Assembly: GCF_003369575.1 (NCBI RefSeq)
Contig: NZ_PIOC01000002.1
Location: 1 to 64,000, forward strand
Length of the DNA: 64,000 nucleotides
From: Oceanobacillus arenosus
GTDB lineage: Bacteria > Bacillota > Bacilli > Bacillales > Amphibacillaceae
Reading direction: 5' to 3'
Part shown: positions 19,505-31,681 of the stretch, piece after piece
Layout: each line of letters starts with the position of its first letter
How positions within the stretch are numbered: the stretch's first letter is position 1
Notes under the pieces: generated by a model
Databases searched by the model: none
The model's input: only the letters and a program-made list of their open reading frames with translations
Told to the model about the DNA's origin: nothing
Position numbers and translations under genes: made by a program

Positions 19505-19534
19505 GAGCTCGTCGTATTACGACTGAGCTCTTTT
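19505..19534 (+). terminator. Terminator after rplL
   Basis: GAGCTC-GTCG (19505-19514) pairs with CGAC-GAGCTC (19520-19530, one bulged T), followed by TTTT. The T-run is short, so some readthrough into the methyltransferase gene is likely. Confidence 0.65.
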
Positions 19535-19598
19535 CAACTACCGAGGAGCATATGCTCTTTGATAACTTCAATTATTACATGTTAAAGTAGGTGCCCAA

Positions 19599-20201
19599 AT
19601 GTCTGAGCATTACTTTTCTCAACAACCTCAATCTAAAAGCACACCAAAGACTTGGAAATACAATTTAAGAGAGAAAGAATATAGATTCACCAGTGATGTT
19701 GGCGTATTCTCCAAAAACGAAGTTGATTTCGGATCAAGATTACTAATCGAGCGATTTAGGGAGCCAAGAGTTACGGGTGATTTCTTAGATTTGGGCTGTG
19801 GTTATGGGCCGATTGGGATTTCCTTGGCTGATAGTTTTGGGGAGAGAAATGTTGTGATGGTGGATGTAAACCAACGTGCATTAGCGTTAGCAGAGCAGAA
19901 TGCTGTTGCGAATCATGTTGGAAATATCGAGATCATTCAAAGCGATCGTCTATCTAATTTGATTAATCGTTCCTTTGCGTCAATTATAACAAACCCACCA
20001 ATAAGAGCGGGTAAACAGATTGTTCATAGTATGTTTGAAGAATCATATGCAGCGCTAGTGCCGCGCGGAGAGTTATGGGTGGTCATCCAGAAGAAACAAG
20101 GTGCACCATCAGCGAAAGTAAAATTAGAAAGTCTATTTGGTGAAGTAGAAGTGGTTAAGAAGGATAAGGGATATTATATATTACGAGCTTTAAAAATTTG
20201 A
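19599..20201 (+). CDS. RsmC-like class I SAM-dependent methyltransferase (YbxB)
   Basis: A 200-residue protein with the SAM-binding motif DLGCGYGPIGISLA, the acidic ribose-binding VDVN, and NPPIRAG in place of the N-P-P-[FY] catalytic motif of N6-adenine/N2-guanine methyltransferases. Homologues in the RsmC family modify 16S rRNA guanosine, but this short Firmicutes form (YbxB) has only the C-terminal catalytic domain and its target is unproven. It sits between rplL and rpoB as in Bacillus. The start follows AAGTAGGTG. Confidence 0.88.
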   Translation: MSEHYFSQQPQSKSTPKTWKYNLREKEYRFTSDVGVFSKNEVDFGSRLLIERFREPRVTGDFLDLGCGYGPIGISLADSFGERNVVMVDVNQRALALAEQNAVANHVGNIEIIQSDRLSNLINRSFASIITNPPIRAGKQIVHSMFEESYAALVPRGELWVVIQKKQGAPSAKVKLESLFGEVEVVKKDKGYYILRALKI

Positions 20202-20227
20202 CCTATTAAAACTCATGTGATATGATA
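20199..20227 (+). promoter_or_regulatory. Candidate rpoB promoter overlapping the end of the methyltransferase gene
   Basis: TTGACC (20199-20204), 17-nt spacer, TATGAT (20222-20227). Use of this promoter would give an rpoB leader of about 405 nt. Confidence 0.6.
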
Positions 20228-20233
20228 ATAAAA

Positions 20234-20639
20234 TGTTACTATGGGGTTATTTTGTCTAGAGGGTACTCAATAACTCGTAAAATGTATATTTCGTTGGTGA
20301 ACGGAAACACTGGTAGAATTAAGAGAAACAATGCTTTTTATACAAATCTTATCTCTACTTTATTCTATTATACCGTTTATAGGTTCATTCTGTAAACTAT
20401 AAAATGGAAATATCGTAACCTTTGAAATAGAAATCCTTCCTGTTACACATATGGTATTCATGTAAAAAACTTGTAAAATAAGACTTTGCAAGTTTGTTTC
20501 GGCTTTTTTGCCAAACAGCCGAGTAGTATTGATTTGAAAACAACACTGTGCCTCGTGTGCAGTCGTCGTTTTTTAAATAAGATAAGCCTTATTGAAAAGA
20601 GATCACTTTTTAAAAGGCAGGATTTAAGGGGTGAAGCAG
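20234..20639 (+). promoter_or_regulatory. Long rpoB leader region
   Basis: No credible gene lies in this stretch. It contains a CGGC/GCCG hairpin at 20499-20522 enclosing T6, and an imperfect stem at 20537-20574 (GAAAACAACACTG with CAGTCGTCGTTTT) that ends in a T6 run and could act as an attenuator. The open frame starting at 20486 is not supported by a binding site or codon pattern. Confidence 0.4.
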
Positions 20640-23600
20640 TTGACAGGTCAACTAGTTCAGTATGGACGGCATCGCCAACGCAGGAGCTATGCGCGTATTA
20701 GTGAAGTTTTAGAGTTGCCGAATCTAATCGAAATTCAAACTTCTTCTTATGAGTGGTTCTTAGAAGAAGGAATGGGAGAAATGTTTAGAGATATTTCACC
20801 TATTGAAGACTTCACAGGTAATTTGTCACTTGAATTTGTAGACTATAGCTTAGGTGAACCGAAGTATAGTATAGATGAATCGAAATCAAGGGACGTCACT
20901 TATAATGCTCCGCTTCGTGTGAAGGTTCGTTTAATCAATAATGAAACCGGTGAAGTGAAAGAACAAGAAGTATTTATGGGGGATTTCCCATTAATGACCG
21001 ATACCGGTACGTTTGTAATAAATGGAGCGGAACGTGTAATCGTTTCTCAGCTCGTACGTTCACCTAGTGTTTATTTTAACGCGAAAATCGACAAAAACGG
21101 AAAGCGTGGCATCACTTCCACTGTTATCCCTAACCGTGGTGCATGGCTGGAATTTGAAACAGATGCAAAAGATGTTGCATATGTCCGGATTGATCGTACG
21201 CGTAAATTACCAATAACGGTGCTATTGCGTGCACTTGGATTTGGTACAGACCAAGAAATAATCGATTTACTTGGGGAAAATGAATACTTAAAAAACACAC
21301 TCGAAAAAGATAATACAGAAACAACAGAAAAAGCATTATTAGAAATCTATGATCGTCTACGTCCTGGTGAACCACCAACGGTAGAAAATGCAAAAAGCTT
21401 ATTGGTTTCACGCTTTTTCGATCCAAAACGATACGACTTAGCACATGTTGGTCGTTATAAAATGAATAAAAAGCTAAACATTAAAAATCGCTTATTCAAT
21501 CAAGTTTTAGCCGAAACAATCGTTGATCAGGAAACTGGTGAAGTGTTAGCGCAAAAAGGCGATCGACTTGAGCGTAAATTACTAAATAAATTGATTCCAT
21601 ATTTGGAACGCAGTGAAGATAAACTTGGTGAAGCGGTATTCCAACCGCATGAGGGTGTACTTGAAGACGAAATTCATTTACAAACCATCAAAATACTAGA
21701 TCCAACAGATCCTAGTGGCGAAAGAGAATTAAGTGTTATCGGTAATGGAGAAGTGGATGATTCCATTAAACATATTACTCCAGCAGATATATTGTCATCA
21801 ATCAGTTACTTCTTTAACTTACTTTATCAAGTTGGGGATACGGATGATATTGACCATTTAGGTAATCGTCGTCTTCGCTCTGTAGGGGAATTATTGCAAA
21901 ATCAATTCCGTATCGGGTTATCTCGTATGGAACGTGTTGTACGCGAAAGAATGTCAATCCAAGATACATCAAGCGTTACACCACAGCAATTGATCAATAT
22001 TCGCCCGATAATCGCGTCTATTAAAGAATTCTTTGGTAGTTCACAGTTATCACAGTTCATGGACCAAATCAATCCGTTAGCAGAGCTTACGCATAAACGT
22101 CGTTTATCTGCACTAGGACCTGGTGGTTTGACACGTGAACGGGCTGGATTTGAAGTGCGAGATGTTCACTATACCCATTATGGTCGTATGTGCCCGATTG
22201 AGACACCTGAAGGACCGAATATCGGGTTGATCAACTCGTTATCAAGTTATGCAAGAGTAAACGCTTTTGGTTTCATTGAATCACCTTATCGCCGTGTTGA
22301 TCCAGACACAGGTCAAGTAACGATGCAAATCGACTATTTAACTGCAGATGAACAAGATAATTATATCGTTGCACAAGCGAATGCAATTCTTGATGAAGAA
22401 GATAAGTTTGTAGAAGAAGAAGTAATTGCTCGTTTCCGTGAAGATAATATTATCGTTCATCGTTCAAAAATTGATTACATGGATGTATCACCTAAACAAG
22501 TAGTATCTGCTGCTACAGCATGTATTCCTTTCTTGGAAAATGATGACTCGAACCGTGCGTTGATGGGTGCGAACATGCAACGTCAAGCAGTTCCATTAAT
22601 GAAACCAGAGGCACCAATTGTTGGTACTGGTATGGAATATGTGAACGGAAAAGACTCTGGTGCTGCAGTGATTTGTAAAGCAGATGGTATCGTTGAACGC
22701 GTGGAAGCTAAAGAAATTCTTGTTCGTCGCGTTTCAAATGTAGACGGAAAAGAAGTTCAAGGTGATCTTGAGCGTTATCATTTGCAAAAGTTCATTCGTT
22801 CGAATGCAGGATCATGTATTAATCAACGTCCGATTGTAACAGAAGGAGATCGTGTTACAAAAGGAGAGGTTCTTGCAGATGGTCCTTCAATGGAAGACGG
22901 GGAGCTTGCATTAGGTCGTAACGTCCTAGTTGGTTTCATGACTTGGGAAGGTTATAACTATGAAGATGCGATCATTATGAGTGAAAGACTTGTTAAAGAT
23001 GATGTTTATACATCTATCCATATAGAAGAATATGAATCAGAGTCTCGCGATACGAAGCTTGGACCTGAAGAAATTACGAGAGATATTCCAAACGTTGGTG
23101 AAGAAGCGCTGAAAGACTTGGATGAGCATGGTATCATTCGTGTTGGAGCGGAAGTAACCGATGGCGATATTTTAGTTGGTAAAGTAACACCTAAGGGAGT
23201 TACCGAATTATCTGCAGAAGAACGATTATTACACGCAATCTTCGGTGAGAAGGCACGTGAAGTTCGTGATACTTCATTACGTGTACCACATGGTGCTGGC
23301 GGAATTGTTCTAGATGTTAAGATTTTCAATCGTGAAGATGGCGATGAGTTACCACCGGGTGTGAATCAACTCGTTCGCGCATATATCGTGCAAAAACGTA
23401 AAATTCACGAAGGAGATAAGATGGCTGGACGTCACGGTAATAAAGGGGTTATTTCGAAAATATTACCAGAAGAAGACATGCCGTTCATGCCAGACGGAAC
23501 ACCAATTGATATTATGCTTAACCCACTAGGGGTACCATCACGAATGAATATCGGACAGGTGTTTGAGCTTCATTTAGGAATGGCTGCAAGATATCTTGGA

Positions 23601-24170
23601 ATTCACGTTGCTTCCCCAGTATTTGATGGAGCTACAGAAGAAGATGTTTATGAAACATTAGAAGAAGCCGGAATGGCCAGAGATGCGAAAACAATTCTTT
23701 ATGATGGAAGAACAGGTGAAGCATTCGACAACCGTGTGTCTGTGGGGGTTATGTACATGATCAAGCTTGCCCACATGGTAGATGATAAGCTACATGCACG
23801 TTCAACTGGACCATATTCACTTGTTACGCAACAACCACTTGGTGGTAAAGCACAGTTCGGTGGACAACGTTTCGGAGAGATGGAAGTATGGGCACTTGAA
23901 GCATATGGTGCCGCATATACACTTCAAGAAATATTGACAGTGAAATCTGATGATATTGTCGGTCGTGTGAAAACTTACGAAGCCATTGTGAAAGGTGACG
24001 ACATTCCTGAACCAGGCGTACCAGAATCATTCAAAGTTCTAATTAAAGAGCTTCAAAGTCTTGGGTTAGATGTTAAGATGCTTAATAGCAATGAACAAGA
24101 AATTGATTTACGTGAGATTGATGAAGAAGATGTTCAAACAGCAAGTAAACTTAATTTAGAAGTCGAATAA
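20640..24170 (+). CDS. rpoB: DNA-directed RNA polymerase subunit beta
   Basis: A 1176-residue beta subunit. The TTG at 20640 ([19 protein letters not shown]) is chosen because AAGGGGTG precedes it; the GTG at 20631 is on the binding site. The rifampicin pocket block [11 protein letters not shown] and the following H and S in [13 protein letters not shown] are wild type. Other family blocks are [35 protein letters not shown] and [13 protein letters not shown]. The acidic C-terminal tail is slightly shorter than in Bacillus subtilis (1193 residues). It is followed by rpoC after 103 nt. Confidence 0.98.
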   Translation: MTGQLVQYGRHRQRRSYARISEVLELPNLIEIQTSSYEWFLEEGMGEMFRDISPIEDFTGNLSLEFVDYSLGEPKYSIDESKSRDVTYNAPLRVKVRLINNETGEVKEQEVFMGDFPLMTDTGTFVINGAERVIVSQLVRSPSVYFNAKIDKNGKRGITSTVIPNRGAWLEFETDAKDVAYVRIDRTRKLPITVLLRALGFGTDQEIIDLLGENEYLKNTLEKDNTETTEKALLEIYDRLRPGEPPTVENAKSLLVSRFFDPKRYDLAHVGRYKMNKKLNIKNRLFNQVLAETIVDQETGEVLAQKGDRLERKLLNKLIPYLERSEDKLGEAVFQPHEGVLEDEIHLQTIKILDPTDPSGERELSVIGNGEVDDSIKHITPADILSSISYFFNLLYQVGDTDDIDHLGNRRLRSVGELLQNQFRIGLSRMERVVRERMSIQDTSSVTPQQLINIRPIIASIKEFFGSSQLSQFMDQINPLAELTHKRRLSALGPGGLTRERAGFEVRDVHYTHYGRMCPIETPEGPNIGLINSLSSYARVNAFGFIESPYRRVDPDTGQVTMQIDYLTADEQDNYIVAQANAILDEEDKFVEEEVIARFREDNIIVHRSKIDYMDVSPKQVVSAATACIPFLENDDSNRALMGANMQRQAVPLMKPEAPIVGTGMEYVNGKDSGAAVICKADGIVERVEAKEILVRRVSNVDGKEVQGDLERYHLQKFIRSNAGSCINQRPIVTEGDRVTKGEVLADGPSMEDGELALGRNVLVGFMTWEGYNYEDAIIMSERLVKDDVYTSIHIEEYESESRDTKLGPEEITRDIPNVGEEALKDLDEHGIIRVGAEVTDGDILVGKVTPKGVTELSAEERLLHAIFGEKAREVRDTSLRVPHGAGGIVLDVKIFNREDGDELPPGVNQLVRAYIVQKRKIHEGDKMAGRHGNKGVISKILPEEDMPFMPDGTPIDIMLNPLGVPSRMNIGQVFELHLGMAARYLGIHVASPVFDGATEEDVYETLEEAGMARDAKTILYDGRTGEAFDNRVSVGVMYMIKLAHMVDDKLHARSTGPYSLVTQQPLGGKAQFGGQRFGEMEVWALEAYGAAYTLQEILTVKSDDIVGRVKTYEAIVKGDDIPEPGVPESFKVLIKELQSLGLDVKMLNSNEQEIDLREIDEEDVQTASKLNLEVE

Positions 24171-24185
24171 ATGGAATAAGTATAT

Positions 24186-24216
24186 GAGAATTACCTTTGT
24201 AATATAGGTAATTCTC
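24186..24216 (+). other. Hairpin in the rpoB-rpoC spacer
   Basis: An 11-bp perfect stem (GAGAATTACCT 24186-24196 with its complement 24206-24216) and 9-nt loop. No T-run follows, so it is more likely an mRNA processing or stability element than a terminator. Confidence 0.6.
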
Positions 24217-24273
24217 CAGTTTATACCGTTAGTCGAATCGTAAAAATCGCACATTATAAGGGAGGAAGGCTCC

Positions 24274-27200
24274 TTGCTAGATGTAAATACATTTGAGTAT
24301 ATGAAAATAGGTTTGGCTTCACCAGAGAAGATTCGCTCCTGGTCATATGGCGAGGTTAAAAAACCAGAAACAATTAATTATCGTACGTTGAAGCCTGAGA
24401 AGGATGGACTTTTCTGTGAGCGTATATTTGGGCCGACGAAAGACTGGGAATGTCACTGTGGGAAATACAAACGTGTACGATACAAAGGTGTTGTTTGTGA
24501 TCGCTGTGGTGTAGAAGTAACCAAATCGAAAGTGCGCCGTGAACGTATGGGGCATATCGAATTAGCCGCACCTGTATCACATATTTGGTATTTCAAAGGA
24601 ATTCCAAGCAGAATGGGTCTTATTTTAGACATGTCCCCAAGAGCATTAGAAGAAGTTATCTACTTCGCTGCATATATTGTGACTGATTCAGGAAATACAC
24701 CTTTAGAGAAGAAACAATTATTATCAGAGAAGGAATATCGCGCATATTACGATAAGTATGGTAATTCCTTTAAAGCGCAAATGGGTGCGGAGGCAATCCG
24801 TAAACTTCTTCAAGATATTGATCTTGAAAAAGAAGTAGACGCGTTAAGAGAAGAATTAAAGACTGCTAGTGGTCAAAGAAGAACAAGAGCGATTAAACGA
24901 TTAGAAGTATTGGAAGCATTCCGTCACTCTGGTAATGATACGAGCTGGATGGTTCTTGATGTTATTCCAGTTATCCCGCCAGAAATTAGACCAATGGTTC
25001 AACTTGATGGTGGACGTTTTGCTACTTCCGATTTAAATGATTTATATCGTCGTGTAATCAACAGAAATAACCGTTTGAAACGACTATTGGATCTTGGTGC
25101 ACCTAGTATTATTGTTCAAAATGAAAAACGTATGCTTCAAGAAGCTGTTGATGCTTTGATTGATAATGGTCGAAGAGGTCGTCCGGTAACTGGACCAGGT
25201 AATCGACCTTTGAAATCTTTATCACATATGCTAAAAGGAAAGCAAGGTCGTTTCCGTCAAAACTTACTTGGAAAGCGTGTTGACTACTCTGGTCGTTCTG
25301 TTATTATCGTTGGTCCAAGTTTGAAAATGTATCAATGCGGACTTCCGAGAGAAATGGCGCTCGAGCTATTTAAGCCATTTATTATGAAAGAGCTTGTCGA
25401 AAGAGGGTTTGCACATAATATTAAATCAGCGAAGCGTAAAATAGAACGGGTACATCCAGATGTTTGGGATGTGCTGGAAGATGTTATTAAAGAACATCCA
25501 GTACTCTTAAACCGTGCACCTACATTGCATAGACTGGGAATCCAGGCATTTGAGCCTACACTTGTTGAAGGACGTGCAATTCGTTTGCATCCATTAGTAT
25601 GTACTGCATATAACGCAGACTTTGATGGAGACCAAATGGCTGTTCACGTTCCATTAAGTGCTGAAGCACAAGCAGAAGCACGTATCCTAATGCTTGCAGC
25701 GCAAAATATTTTGAACCCTAAAGATGGAAAACCAGTCGTTACACCATCACAGGATATGGTATTAGGTAACTATTACTTGACGTTAGAGCGCGAAGGTTCA
25801 GTTGGTGAAGGTAGTGTATTTAAGGATATTAGTGAAGCGATGCTTGCGTACCATAATGGTTATGTTCATTTACACACACGTATTGCAGTACTGGCTTCAA
25901 GTGTAAATAACAAGACCTTTACAGATAAGCAACAAAACATGATGCTTCTAACGACAATAGGTAAATTAATCTTTAATGAAATTTTGCCTGAGTCATTCCC
26001 ATATATTAACGAGCCAACAAAGGTTAACCTGCAAGAGAAAACGCCCGCAGAATACTTTGTAGAGGTTGGAACAGATCTTAAGAAGGAAATTAAGAGCCGT
26101 GATGTGATCAAACCATTTAAGAAAGGTTTCTTAGGTGATATTATCGCGGAAGTATTTAAACAGTATAAGATCACGGAAACATCGAAAATGCTTGACCGCA
26201 TGAAGGACTTAGGATTCAGTTATTCAACTAAAGCGGGTATGACTGTTGGTATATCTGATATCGTTGTTTTACCGGATAAACAGGAAATTCTTGATGAAGC
26301 ACAAGTAAAAGTGGATAACGTCCTAAAACAATTCCGTCGTGGGTTGATTACAGAGGAAGAACGTTATGACCGAGTAATTTCCATTTGGTCACAAGCAAAA
26401 GACGTTATTCAAGGTAAACTAATGGATTCATTGAGTAACCGAAATCCGATCTTCATGATGAGTGATTCCGGTGCCCGTGGTAACGCATCTAACTTTACAC
26501 AGCTTGCTGGAATGCGTGGTCTAATGGCCGATCCATCTGGTAAGATCATTGAAATTCCAATCAAATCAAGCTTCCGTGAAGGATTAACCGTATTAGAATA
26601 CTTTATTTCTACACATGGTGCACGTAAAGGGCTTGCGGATACAGCACTTAAGACTGCTGACTCTGGTTACTTAACACGAAGACTTGTAGATGTTGCCCAA
26701 GATGTAATCATTCGTGAAGATGATTGTGGTACAGATCGCGGATTAACTGTTTCTGCTTTAGTAGATGGAACAGAAGTGATTGAACCATTAATTGACCGTT
26801 TAATCGGACGTAATGCATTTGCAGCTGTGAAGCATCCTGAAACAGGCAAAGTACTTGTAAAACGAAATGAATTAATTCTAGAAGACCAAGCGAAGGCGAT
26901 TATTAATGCGGGAATTAAAGAGGTAACGATTCGCTCTGCATTTACATGTAATACAAAACATGGTGTCTGCCAAAAATGTTATGGTCGAAACCTTGCAACA
27001 GGTGCTGACGTTGAGGTTGGAGAAGCGGTTGGTATTATTGCTGCACAATCTATTGGTGAGCCAGGTACACAATTAACAATGCGTACCTTCCATACAGGTG
27101 GGGTTGCAGGAGATGATATTACCCAAGGTTTACCGCGTATTCAAGAGTTATTTGAAGCACGTATTCCTAAAGGGCAAGCAGTTATCACAGAGATTGCTGG

Positions 27201-27879
27201 TACTGTTTTAGAAATGAAAGAAGTTAAGGATAAACAAGAAATTGTTATCCAAGGTGAAGTTGAACAGCGCTCTTATCCTGTTCCGTACAACGCAAGGATG
27301 AAGGTCGCTATTGGCGACGAAGTATTCGCTGGACAGGAATTAACGGAAGGTTCAATTGATCCGAAAGACTTGCTACGTATCCAAGGTGTTGAAGGAGTTC
27401 AAGCCTACTTATTACGTGAAGTACAACGCGTATATCGTATGCAAGGGGTAGAAATTGGCGACAAACACGTAGAAGTAATGGTTCGCCAAATGCTACGTAA
27501 GATTCGTGTTAGTGAATCTGGAGATACTAACCTACTTCCTGGTTCATTACTTGAATTACATCAATTCAGAGATGCAAACCAGTCGGTTCTACTCGATGGA
27601 GATCAACCTGCAACAGGAAAACCTGTTCTACTAGGAATTACGAAAGCTTCCCTGGAAACAGATTCATTCCTATCTGCAGCATCGTTCCAAGAGACAACTC
27701 GTGTCCTAACAGATGCAGCAATCAAAGGAAAACGCGACGAATTACTTGGATTAAAAGAAAATGTTATCATCGGGAAACTCGTTCCAGCAGGTACGGGAAT
27801 GCCGCAGTATCGTAACATTAAAGGTGTGCTTGATAAACCAGCAGTAGAAGAAACAGAAGAGATTGAAACGGTTCAATAA
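24274..27879 (+). CDS. rpoC: DNA-directed RNA polymerase subunit beta'
   Basis: A 1201-residue beta' subunit. The N-terminal zinc ribbon has C60, C62, C75 and C78; the catalytic magnesium loop is [12 protein letters not shown] near residue 450; the second zinc site lies in [15 protein letters not shown], followed by the trigger-loop region with [16 protein letters not shown]. The TTG start follows GGGAGGAAGG. It forms the core enzyme with RpoB and RpoA (46486). Confidence 0.98.
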   Translation: MLDVNTFEYMKIGLASPEKIRSWSYGEVKKPETINYRTLKPEKDGLFCERIFGPTKDWECHCGKYKRVRYKGVVCDRCGVEVTKSKVRRERMGHIELAAPVSHIWYFKGIPSRMGLILDMSPRALEEVIYFAAYIVTDSGNTPLEKKQLLSEKEYRAYYDKYGNSFKAQMGAEAIRKLLQDIDLEKEVDALREELKTASGQRRTRAIKRLEVLEAFRHSGNDTSWMVLDVIPVIPPEIRPMVQLDGGRFATSDLNDLYRRVINRNNRLKRLLDLGAPSIIVQNEKRMLQEAVDALIDNGRRGRPVTGPGNRPLKSLSHMLKGKQGRFRQNLLGKRVDYSGRSVIIVGPSLKMYQCGLPREMALELFKPFIMKELVERGFAHNIKSAKRKIERVHPDVWDVLEDVIKEHPVLLNRAPTLHRLGIQAFEPTLVEGRAIRLHPLVCTAYNADFDGDQMAVHVPLSAEAQAEARILMLAAQNILNPKDGKPVVTPSQDMVLGNYYLTLEREGSVGEGSVFKDISEAMLAYHNGYVHLHTRIAVLASSVNNKTFTDKQQNMMLLTTIGKLIFNEILPESFPYINEPTKVNLQEKTPAEYFVEVGTDLKKEIKSRDVIKPFKKGFLGDIIAEVFKQYKITETSKMLDRMKDLGFSYSTKAGMTVGISDIVVLPDKQEILDEAQVKVDNVLKQFRRGLITEEERYDRVISIWSQAKDVIQGKLMDSLSNRNPIFMMSDSGARGNASNFTQLAGMRGLMADPSGKIIEIPIKSSFREGLTVLEYFISTHGARKGLADTALKTADSGYLTRRLVDVAQDVIIREDDCGTDRGLTVSALVDGTEVIEPLIDRLIGRNAFAAVKHPETGKVLVKRNELILEDQAKAIINAGIKEVTIRSAFTCNTKHGVCQKCYGRNLATGADVEVGEAVGIIAAQSIGEPGTQLTMRTFHTGGVAGDDITQGLPRIQELFEARIPKGQAVITEIAGTVLEMKEVKDKQEIVIQGEVEQRSYPVPYNARMKVAIGDEVFAGQELTEGSIDPKDLLRIQGVEGVQAYLLREVQRVYRMQGVEIGDKHVEVMVRQMLRKIRVSESGDTNLLPGSLLELHQFRDANQSVLLDGDQPATGKPVLLGITKASLETDSFLSAASFQETTRVLTDAAIKGKRDELLGLKENVIIGKLVPAGTGMPQYRNIKGVLDKPAVEETEEIETVQ

Positions 27880-27892
27880 TAATGGTGAATAA

Positions 27893-27943
27893 TCTTGTAG
27901 AAACAAGGGACCTCCCTTGCTTTCTACAAGACATCCATTTTTA
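27893..27943 (+). terminator. Terminator-like hairpin after rpoC
   Basis: An 11-bp stem (27893-27903 with 27921-27931) continues into a CAAGG/CCTTG inner stem with one bulge. A T5 run follows about six nt later. The distance to the T-run weakens the terminator call. Confidence 0.6.
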
Positions 27944-28050
27944 CAAGGAACAAAGTAATGGTTATTCGGATAGTAATTAATTGTAGATGAATCCGGAATA
28001 TTAATTTAATGTAATATGTTGAAAACACGACAAAATAATTCATTTTTTTA

Positions 28051-28079
28051 TTGACAATAAAAAATGACAATGTTACTAT
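28051..28079 (+). promoter_or_regulatory. Promoter of the L7Ae-like gene and str operon
   Basis: TTGACA (28051-28056), 17-nt spacer, TACTAT (28074-28079), about 45 nt before the start codon. Confidence 0.8.
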
Positions 28080-28127
28080 ATTCAAGGTGATTCCGTTTAT
28101 GCTTGTAACCTTTGGAGGATGTTTAAA

Positions 28128-28379
28128 ATGTCTTATGAAAAAGTGACGCAAGATAAAACAAGAATTGTTATTGGAATAAAACAAACACTTAAAGCCATGT
28201 TGAATGGTGAAGTAAGTGAAGTTTTCATTGCTGATGATGCTGATCGGCAATTGACACAAAAGGTAGCTAGCTTAGCTGTGGAATTAAATATACCTTGTCA
28301 CCGTGTTGGTTCGAAACAAAAGCTCGGTGCAGCCTGTAATATTGAAGTAAATGCATCAAGTGTAGCAGTGAAAAAATAG
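28128..28379 (+). CDS. rplGB: L7Ae-like K-turn RNA-binding protein (YbxF)
   Basis: An 83-residue L7Ae/L30e/S12e-family protein. The family core VIGIKQTLKAMLNGEVSEVFIADDAD and the C-terminal LNIPCHRVGSKQKLGAACNI loop, which reads K-turn RNA, are present. GGAGG at 28114-28118 supports ATG 28128 over ATG 28119. Bacillus YbxF binds K-turns such as those in riboswitches; its cell role is not settled. It is the first gene of a run continuing to rpsL. Confidence 0.92.
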   Translation: MSYEKVTQDKTRIVIGIKQTLKAMLNGEVSEVFIADDADRQLTQKVASLAVELNIPCHRVGSKQKLGAACNIEVNASSVAVKK

Positions 28380-28511
28380 CATCATTAAGCTAATAAAAAT
28401 AATGAACTATTTTTTTGTTGAAAAATGAACCGCCTGGATGTGTGGTATTATAAAAACCATTTAACATATCTGGTTACCCATTTTTAAAAGTGAAGAAGGG
28501 AGGACATATAA

Positions 28512-28928
28512 ATGCCTACAATTAATCAACTTGTCCGTAAAGGCCGTGTGAGTAAAGTGAAAAAGACTGACTCACCAGCACTAAATAAAGGATATAACAG
28601 TTTTAAAAAGAAATTAACAAACCAAAGTTCCCCACAAAAACGTGGTGTATGTACTCGTGTTGGTACATTGACTCCTAAGAAACCGAACTCAGCTTTACGT
28701 AAGTATGCGCGTGTTCGCTTGTCAAACAACATGGAAGTAACTGCGTACATCCCAGGAATTGGTCATAATCTACAAGAACATAGTGTAGTACTTCTACGTG
28801 GTGGTCGTGTTAAAGACTTACCAGGGGTACGTTACCATATCGTTCGTGGCGCACTTGATACTGCTGGAGTAGACGGCCGTATGCAAAGTCGTTCAAAATA
28901 CGGAACAAAGAAACCAAAACAAAAATAA
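28512..28928 (+). CDS. rpsL: 30S ribosomal protein S12
   Basis: A 138-residue S12 in the decoding centre. The streptomycin loop [17 protein letters not shown] has the wild-type lysine (K56), and [10 protein letters not shown] with its lysine is also wild type, so the sequence gives no sign of streptomycin resistance. The start follows AGGGAGG. It precedes rpsG by 39 nt in the str operon. A TGGTATTAT extended -10 at 28443-28451 may add a promoter. Confidence 0.97.
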   Translation: MPTINQLVRKGRVSKVKKTDSPALNKGYNSFKKKLTNQSSPQKRGVCTRVGTLTPKKPNSALRKYARVRLSNNMEVTAYIPGIGHNLQEHSVVLLRGGRVKDLPGVRYHIVRGALDTAGVDGRMQSRSKYGTKKPKQK

Positions 28929-28967
28929 TTAATTTAATGTACCATACACAGGAAAGGAGGATGCTAT

Positions 28968-29438
28968 ATGCCTCGTAAAGGACCAGTGCCAAAACGTGAT
29001 GTATTGCCAGATCCACTATATAATTCAAAATTAGTAACTCGTTTAATCAATCAAATCATGATTGATGGTAAACGTGGAAAGGCTCAAAAAATTCTTTATA
29101 AAGCATTCGAATTAGTTGCTGAAAGAAGCGGCCAAAACTCAATGGAAGTTTTCGAACAAGCAATGAAGAATGTAATGCCAGTATTAGAAGTAAAAGCTCG
29201 TCGTGTTGGGGGTTCAAACTATCAAGTACCAATGGAAGTTCGCCCTGAACGTCGTCAAGCATTAGGCTTACGTTACATCGTTAACTATTCTCGTCTACGT
29301 GGAGAGAAAACAATGGAAGAACGTCTTGCTAATGAAATTCTAGATGCTTCTAACAACACAGGAGCTTCTGTGAAAAAACGCGAAGAAATGCATAAAATGG
29401 CTGAAGCTAACAAAGCTTTCGCTCATTACCGTTGGTAA
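28968..29438 (+). CDS. rpsG: 30S ribosomal protein S7
   Basis: A 156-residue S7, the assembly protein of the 30S head that binds the 3' domain of 16S r[46 protein letters not shown]-type sequence (here [17 protein letters not shown]) and a conserved C-terminus are present. AAGGAGG precedes the ATG. It lies between rpsL and fusA. Confidence 0.97.
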   Translation: MPRKGPVPKRDVLPDPLYNSKLVTRLINQIMIDGKRGKAQKILYKAFELVAERSGQNSMEVFEQAMKNVMPVLEVKARRVGGSNYQVPMEVRPERRQALGLRYIVNYSRLRGEKTMEERLANEILDASNNTGASVKKREEMHKMAEANKAFAHYRW

Positions 29439-29476
29439 GTTAAAAACTAAAGCATTAAGAGGAAGGAGAAGAATAC

Positions 29477-31555
29477 ATGACAAGAGAGTTCTCCTTGGAA
29501 AAGACGCGTAATATTGGTATTATGGCGCACATTGATGCAGGTAAAACCACTACTACTGAGCGTATTCTTTTCTACACAGGACGTATTCATAAAATTGGTG
29601 AAACACATGAAGGTGCATCACAGATGGACTGGATGGAGCAAGAACAAGAACGCGGAATTACGATCACTTCTGCTGCAACAACTGCTGCATGGAGAGGCCA
29701 TCGAATCAACATCATTGACACTCCTGGACACGTAGACTTCACTGTTGAAGTTGAACGTTCATTACGTGTTCTTGATGGTGCGGTGACTGTACTTGATGCA
29801 CAATCCGGTGTAGAACCACAAACAGAAACTGTTTGGCGTCAAGCAACGACATACGGTGTACCACGTATGGTATTCGTTAATAAAATGGATAAAACAGGTG
29901 CGGATTTCCTTTATGCTACAAAGACATTAGAGGATCGTCTTGGTGCGAATGCACATCCAGTTCAAATGCCGATCGGTGCAGAGGATCAATTCGAGGGGAT
30001 TATTGATTTAATTAACATGGAAGCTCATTTCTATACTGATGATCTTGGAACGGTTGATGAATCAAGAGAAATTCCTGCAGACTTGAAGGAACAAGCTGAA
30101 GAACTTCGTGCAAGCTTAATCGAAGCTGTAGCTGATTCTGATGAAGATCTAATGATGAAGTTCTTAGAAGGAGAAGAAATCTCTAACGATGAACTAAAGA
30201 CTGCAATCCGTAAAGCAACTTTAAGTGTTGAATTCTACCCTGTATTCTGTGGATCAGCATTTAAAAACAAAGGTGTTCAATTAATGCTAGATGGTGTACT
30301 TGATTACCTTCCAGCTCCAACAGATGTTGCTGCTATTGAAGGGATTGTTCCTGGTACAGAAGATAAAGTTATTCGTCCAGCTGACGATAATGCTCCATTC
30401 TCTGCATTAGCATTTAAAGTTATGACAGACCCGTTTGTTGGTAAATTAACATTCTTCCGTGTATATTCTGGAACATTAAAATCTGGTTCATATGTACGAA
30501 ACTCTGTTAAGGACAAACGTGAACGTGTTGGACGTATTCTACAAATGCATGCGAATCACCGTGAAGAAATTTCAGAAGTTTACTCTGGTGAAATCGCAGC
30601 AGCAGTTGGTTTGAAAGATACAACTACTGGAGACACACTTTGTGATGAGAAGGAACTTGTAATCTTAGAATCAATGGAATTCCCTGATCCAGTTATCTCG
30701 GTTGCGATTGAACCAAAAACAAAAGCTGACCAAGATAAGATGGGTATTGCATTATCAAAACTTGCTGAAGAAGATCCAACATTCAAAACTGAAACTAACG
30801 TAGAAACTGGTCAAACAATTATTTCTGGTATGGGTGAACTTCACCTAGACATTATTGTTGATCGGATGAGACGTGAATTCAAAGTAGAAGCAAATGTTGG
30901 TGCGCCGCAAGTAGCGTATCGTGAAACATTCCGTGCATCTGCTGAAGTCGAAGGTAAATTCGTACGTCAGTCTGGTGGACGTGGGCAATTCGGACACGTT
31001 TGGATCAAATTTGAACCAAACGAAGAAGGAGCTGGCTTCGAATTTAATAACAACATCGTTGGTGGGGTTGTACCTCGTGAGTACATTCCTGCAGTTGAAC
31101 AAGGTGTTAAAGAATCATTGCAAAACGGTGTGTTAGCTGGTTATCCATTAGTTGATATTAAAGCTTCATTATTCGATGGTAGCTATCATGATGTTGACTC
31201 GAATGAAATGGCGTTTAAAGTTGCTGCTTCAATGGCATTAAAAGCTGCTAAGAACAAGTGTAACCCAGTAATTTTGGAACCAATGATGCGTGTGGAAATC
31301 GTTATTCCAGAAGAATATATGGGTGATATCATGGGTGACGTTACTTCTCGTCGTGGACGTATTGAAGGAATGGAAGCTCGTGGGAACGCACAAGTTGTCA
31401 AAGGGTTCGTACCACTTTCTGAAATGTTTGGTTATGCAACAGCATTACGCTCAAACACACAAGGCCGTGGCGTATACACAATGACATTTGATCATTATGA
31501 AGAAGTACCGAAGAGCATTTCTGAAGAAATTATTAAGAAAAACGCAGGCGAATAA
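29477..31555 (+). CDS. fusA: Elongation factor G
   Basis: A 692-residue translocation GTPase. G1 [12 protein letters not shown] (residues 17-28), G2 [10 protein letters not shown]3 DTPGHVDF and G4 NKMD are in order, followed by domains II to V with the [10 protein letters not shown] block of domain IV. The start follows AAGGAG. It is upstream of tuf, from which it is separated by a strong hairpin without a T-run. Confidence 0.98.
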   Translation: MTREFSLEKTRNIGIMAHIDAGKTTTTERILFYTGRIHKIGETHEGASQMDWMEQEQERGITITSAATTAAWRGHRINIIDTPGHVDFTVEVERSLRVLDGAVTVLDAQSGVEPQTETVWRQATTYGVPRMVFVNKMDKTGADFLYATKTLEDRLGANAHPVQMPIGAEDQFEGIIDLINMEAHFYTDDLGTVDESREIPADLKEQAEELRASLIEAVADSDEDLMMKFLEGEEISNDELKTAIRKATLSVEFYPVFCGSAFKNKGVQLMLDGVLDYLPAPTDVAAIEGIVPGTEDKVIRPADDNAPFSALAFKVMTDPFVGKLTFFRVYSGTLKSGSYVRNSVKDKRERVGRILQMHANHREEISEVYSGEIAAAVGLKDTTTGDTLCDEKELVILESMEFPDPVISVAIEPKTKADQDKMGIALSKLAEEDPTFKTETNVETGQTIISGMGELHLDIIVDRMRREFKVEANVGAPQVAYRETFRASAEVEGKFVRQSGGRGQFGHVWIKFEPNEEGAGFEFNNNIVGGVVPREYIPAVEQGVKESLQNGVLAGYPLVDIKASLFDGSYHDVDSNEMAFKVAASMALKAAKNKCNPVILEPMMRVEIVIPEEYMGDIMGDVTSRRGRIEGMEARGNAQVVKGFVPLSEMFGYATALRSNTQGRGVYTMTFDHYEEVPKSISEEIIKKNAGE

Positions 31556-31596
31556 TTGATTTTTTGATAAAACTAACGTATAACTCTTATTAAAGG

Positions 31597-31628
31597 CTAA
31601 GAAATAATGTACAGTCATTATTTCTTAG
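31597..31628 (+). other. Hairpin in the fusA-tuf spacer
   Basis: A 13-bp perfect stem (31597-31609 with 31616-31628), 6-nt loop, no T-run after it. It may be an RNase processing site or stabiliser that lets tuf mRNA accumulate apart from fusA. Confidence 0.6.
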
Positions 31629-31681
31629 TACAATATAAAATAATATAAAACACTTTTACTTATTTAAAGGAGGAACTATAA

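Noticed and set aside
20486-20701. 71-codon open frame before rpoB
   Set aside because: It overlaps the certain rpoB start in another frame and lies in leader-like sequence without a binding site.
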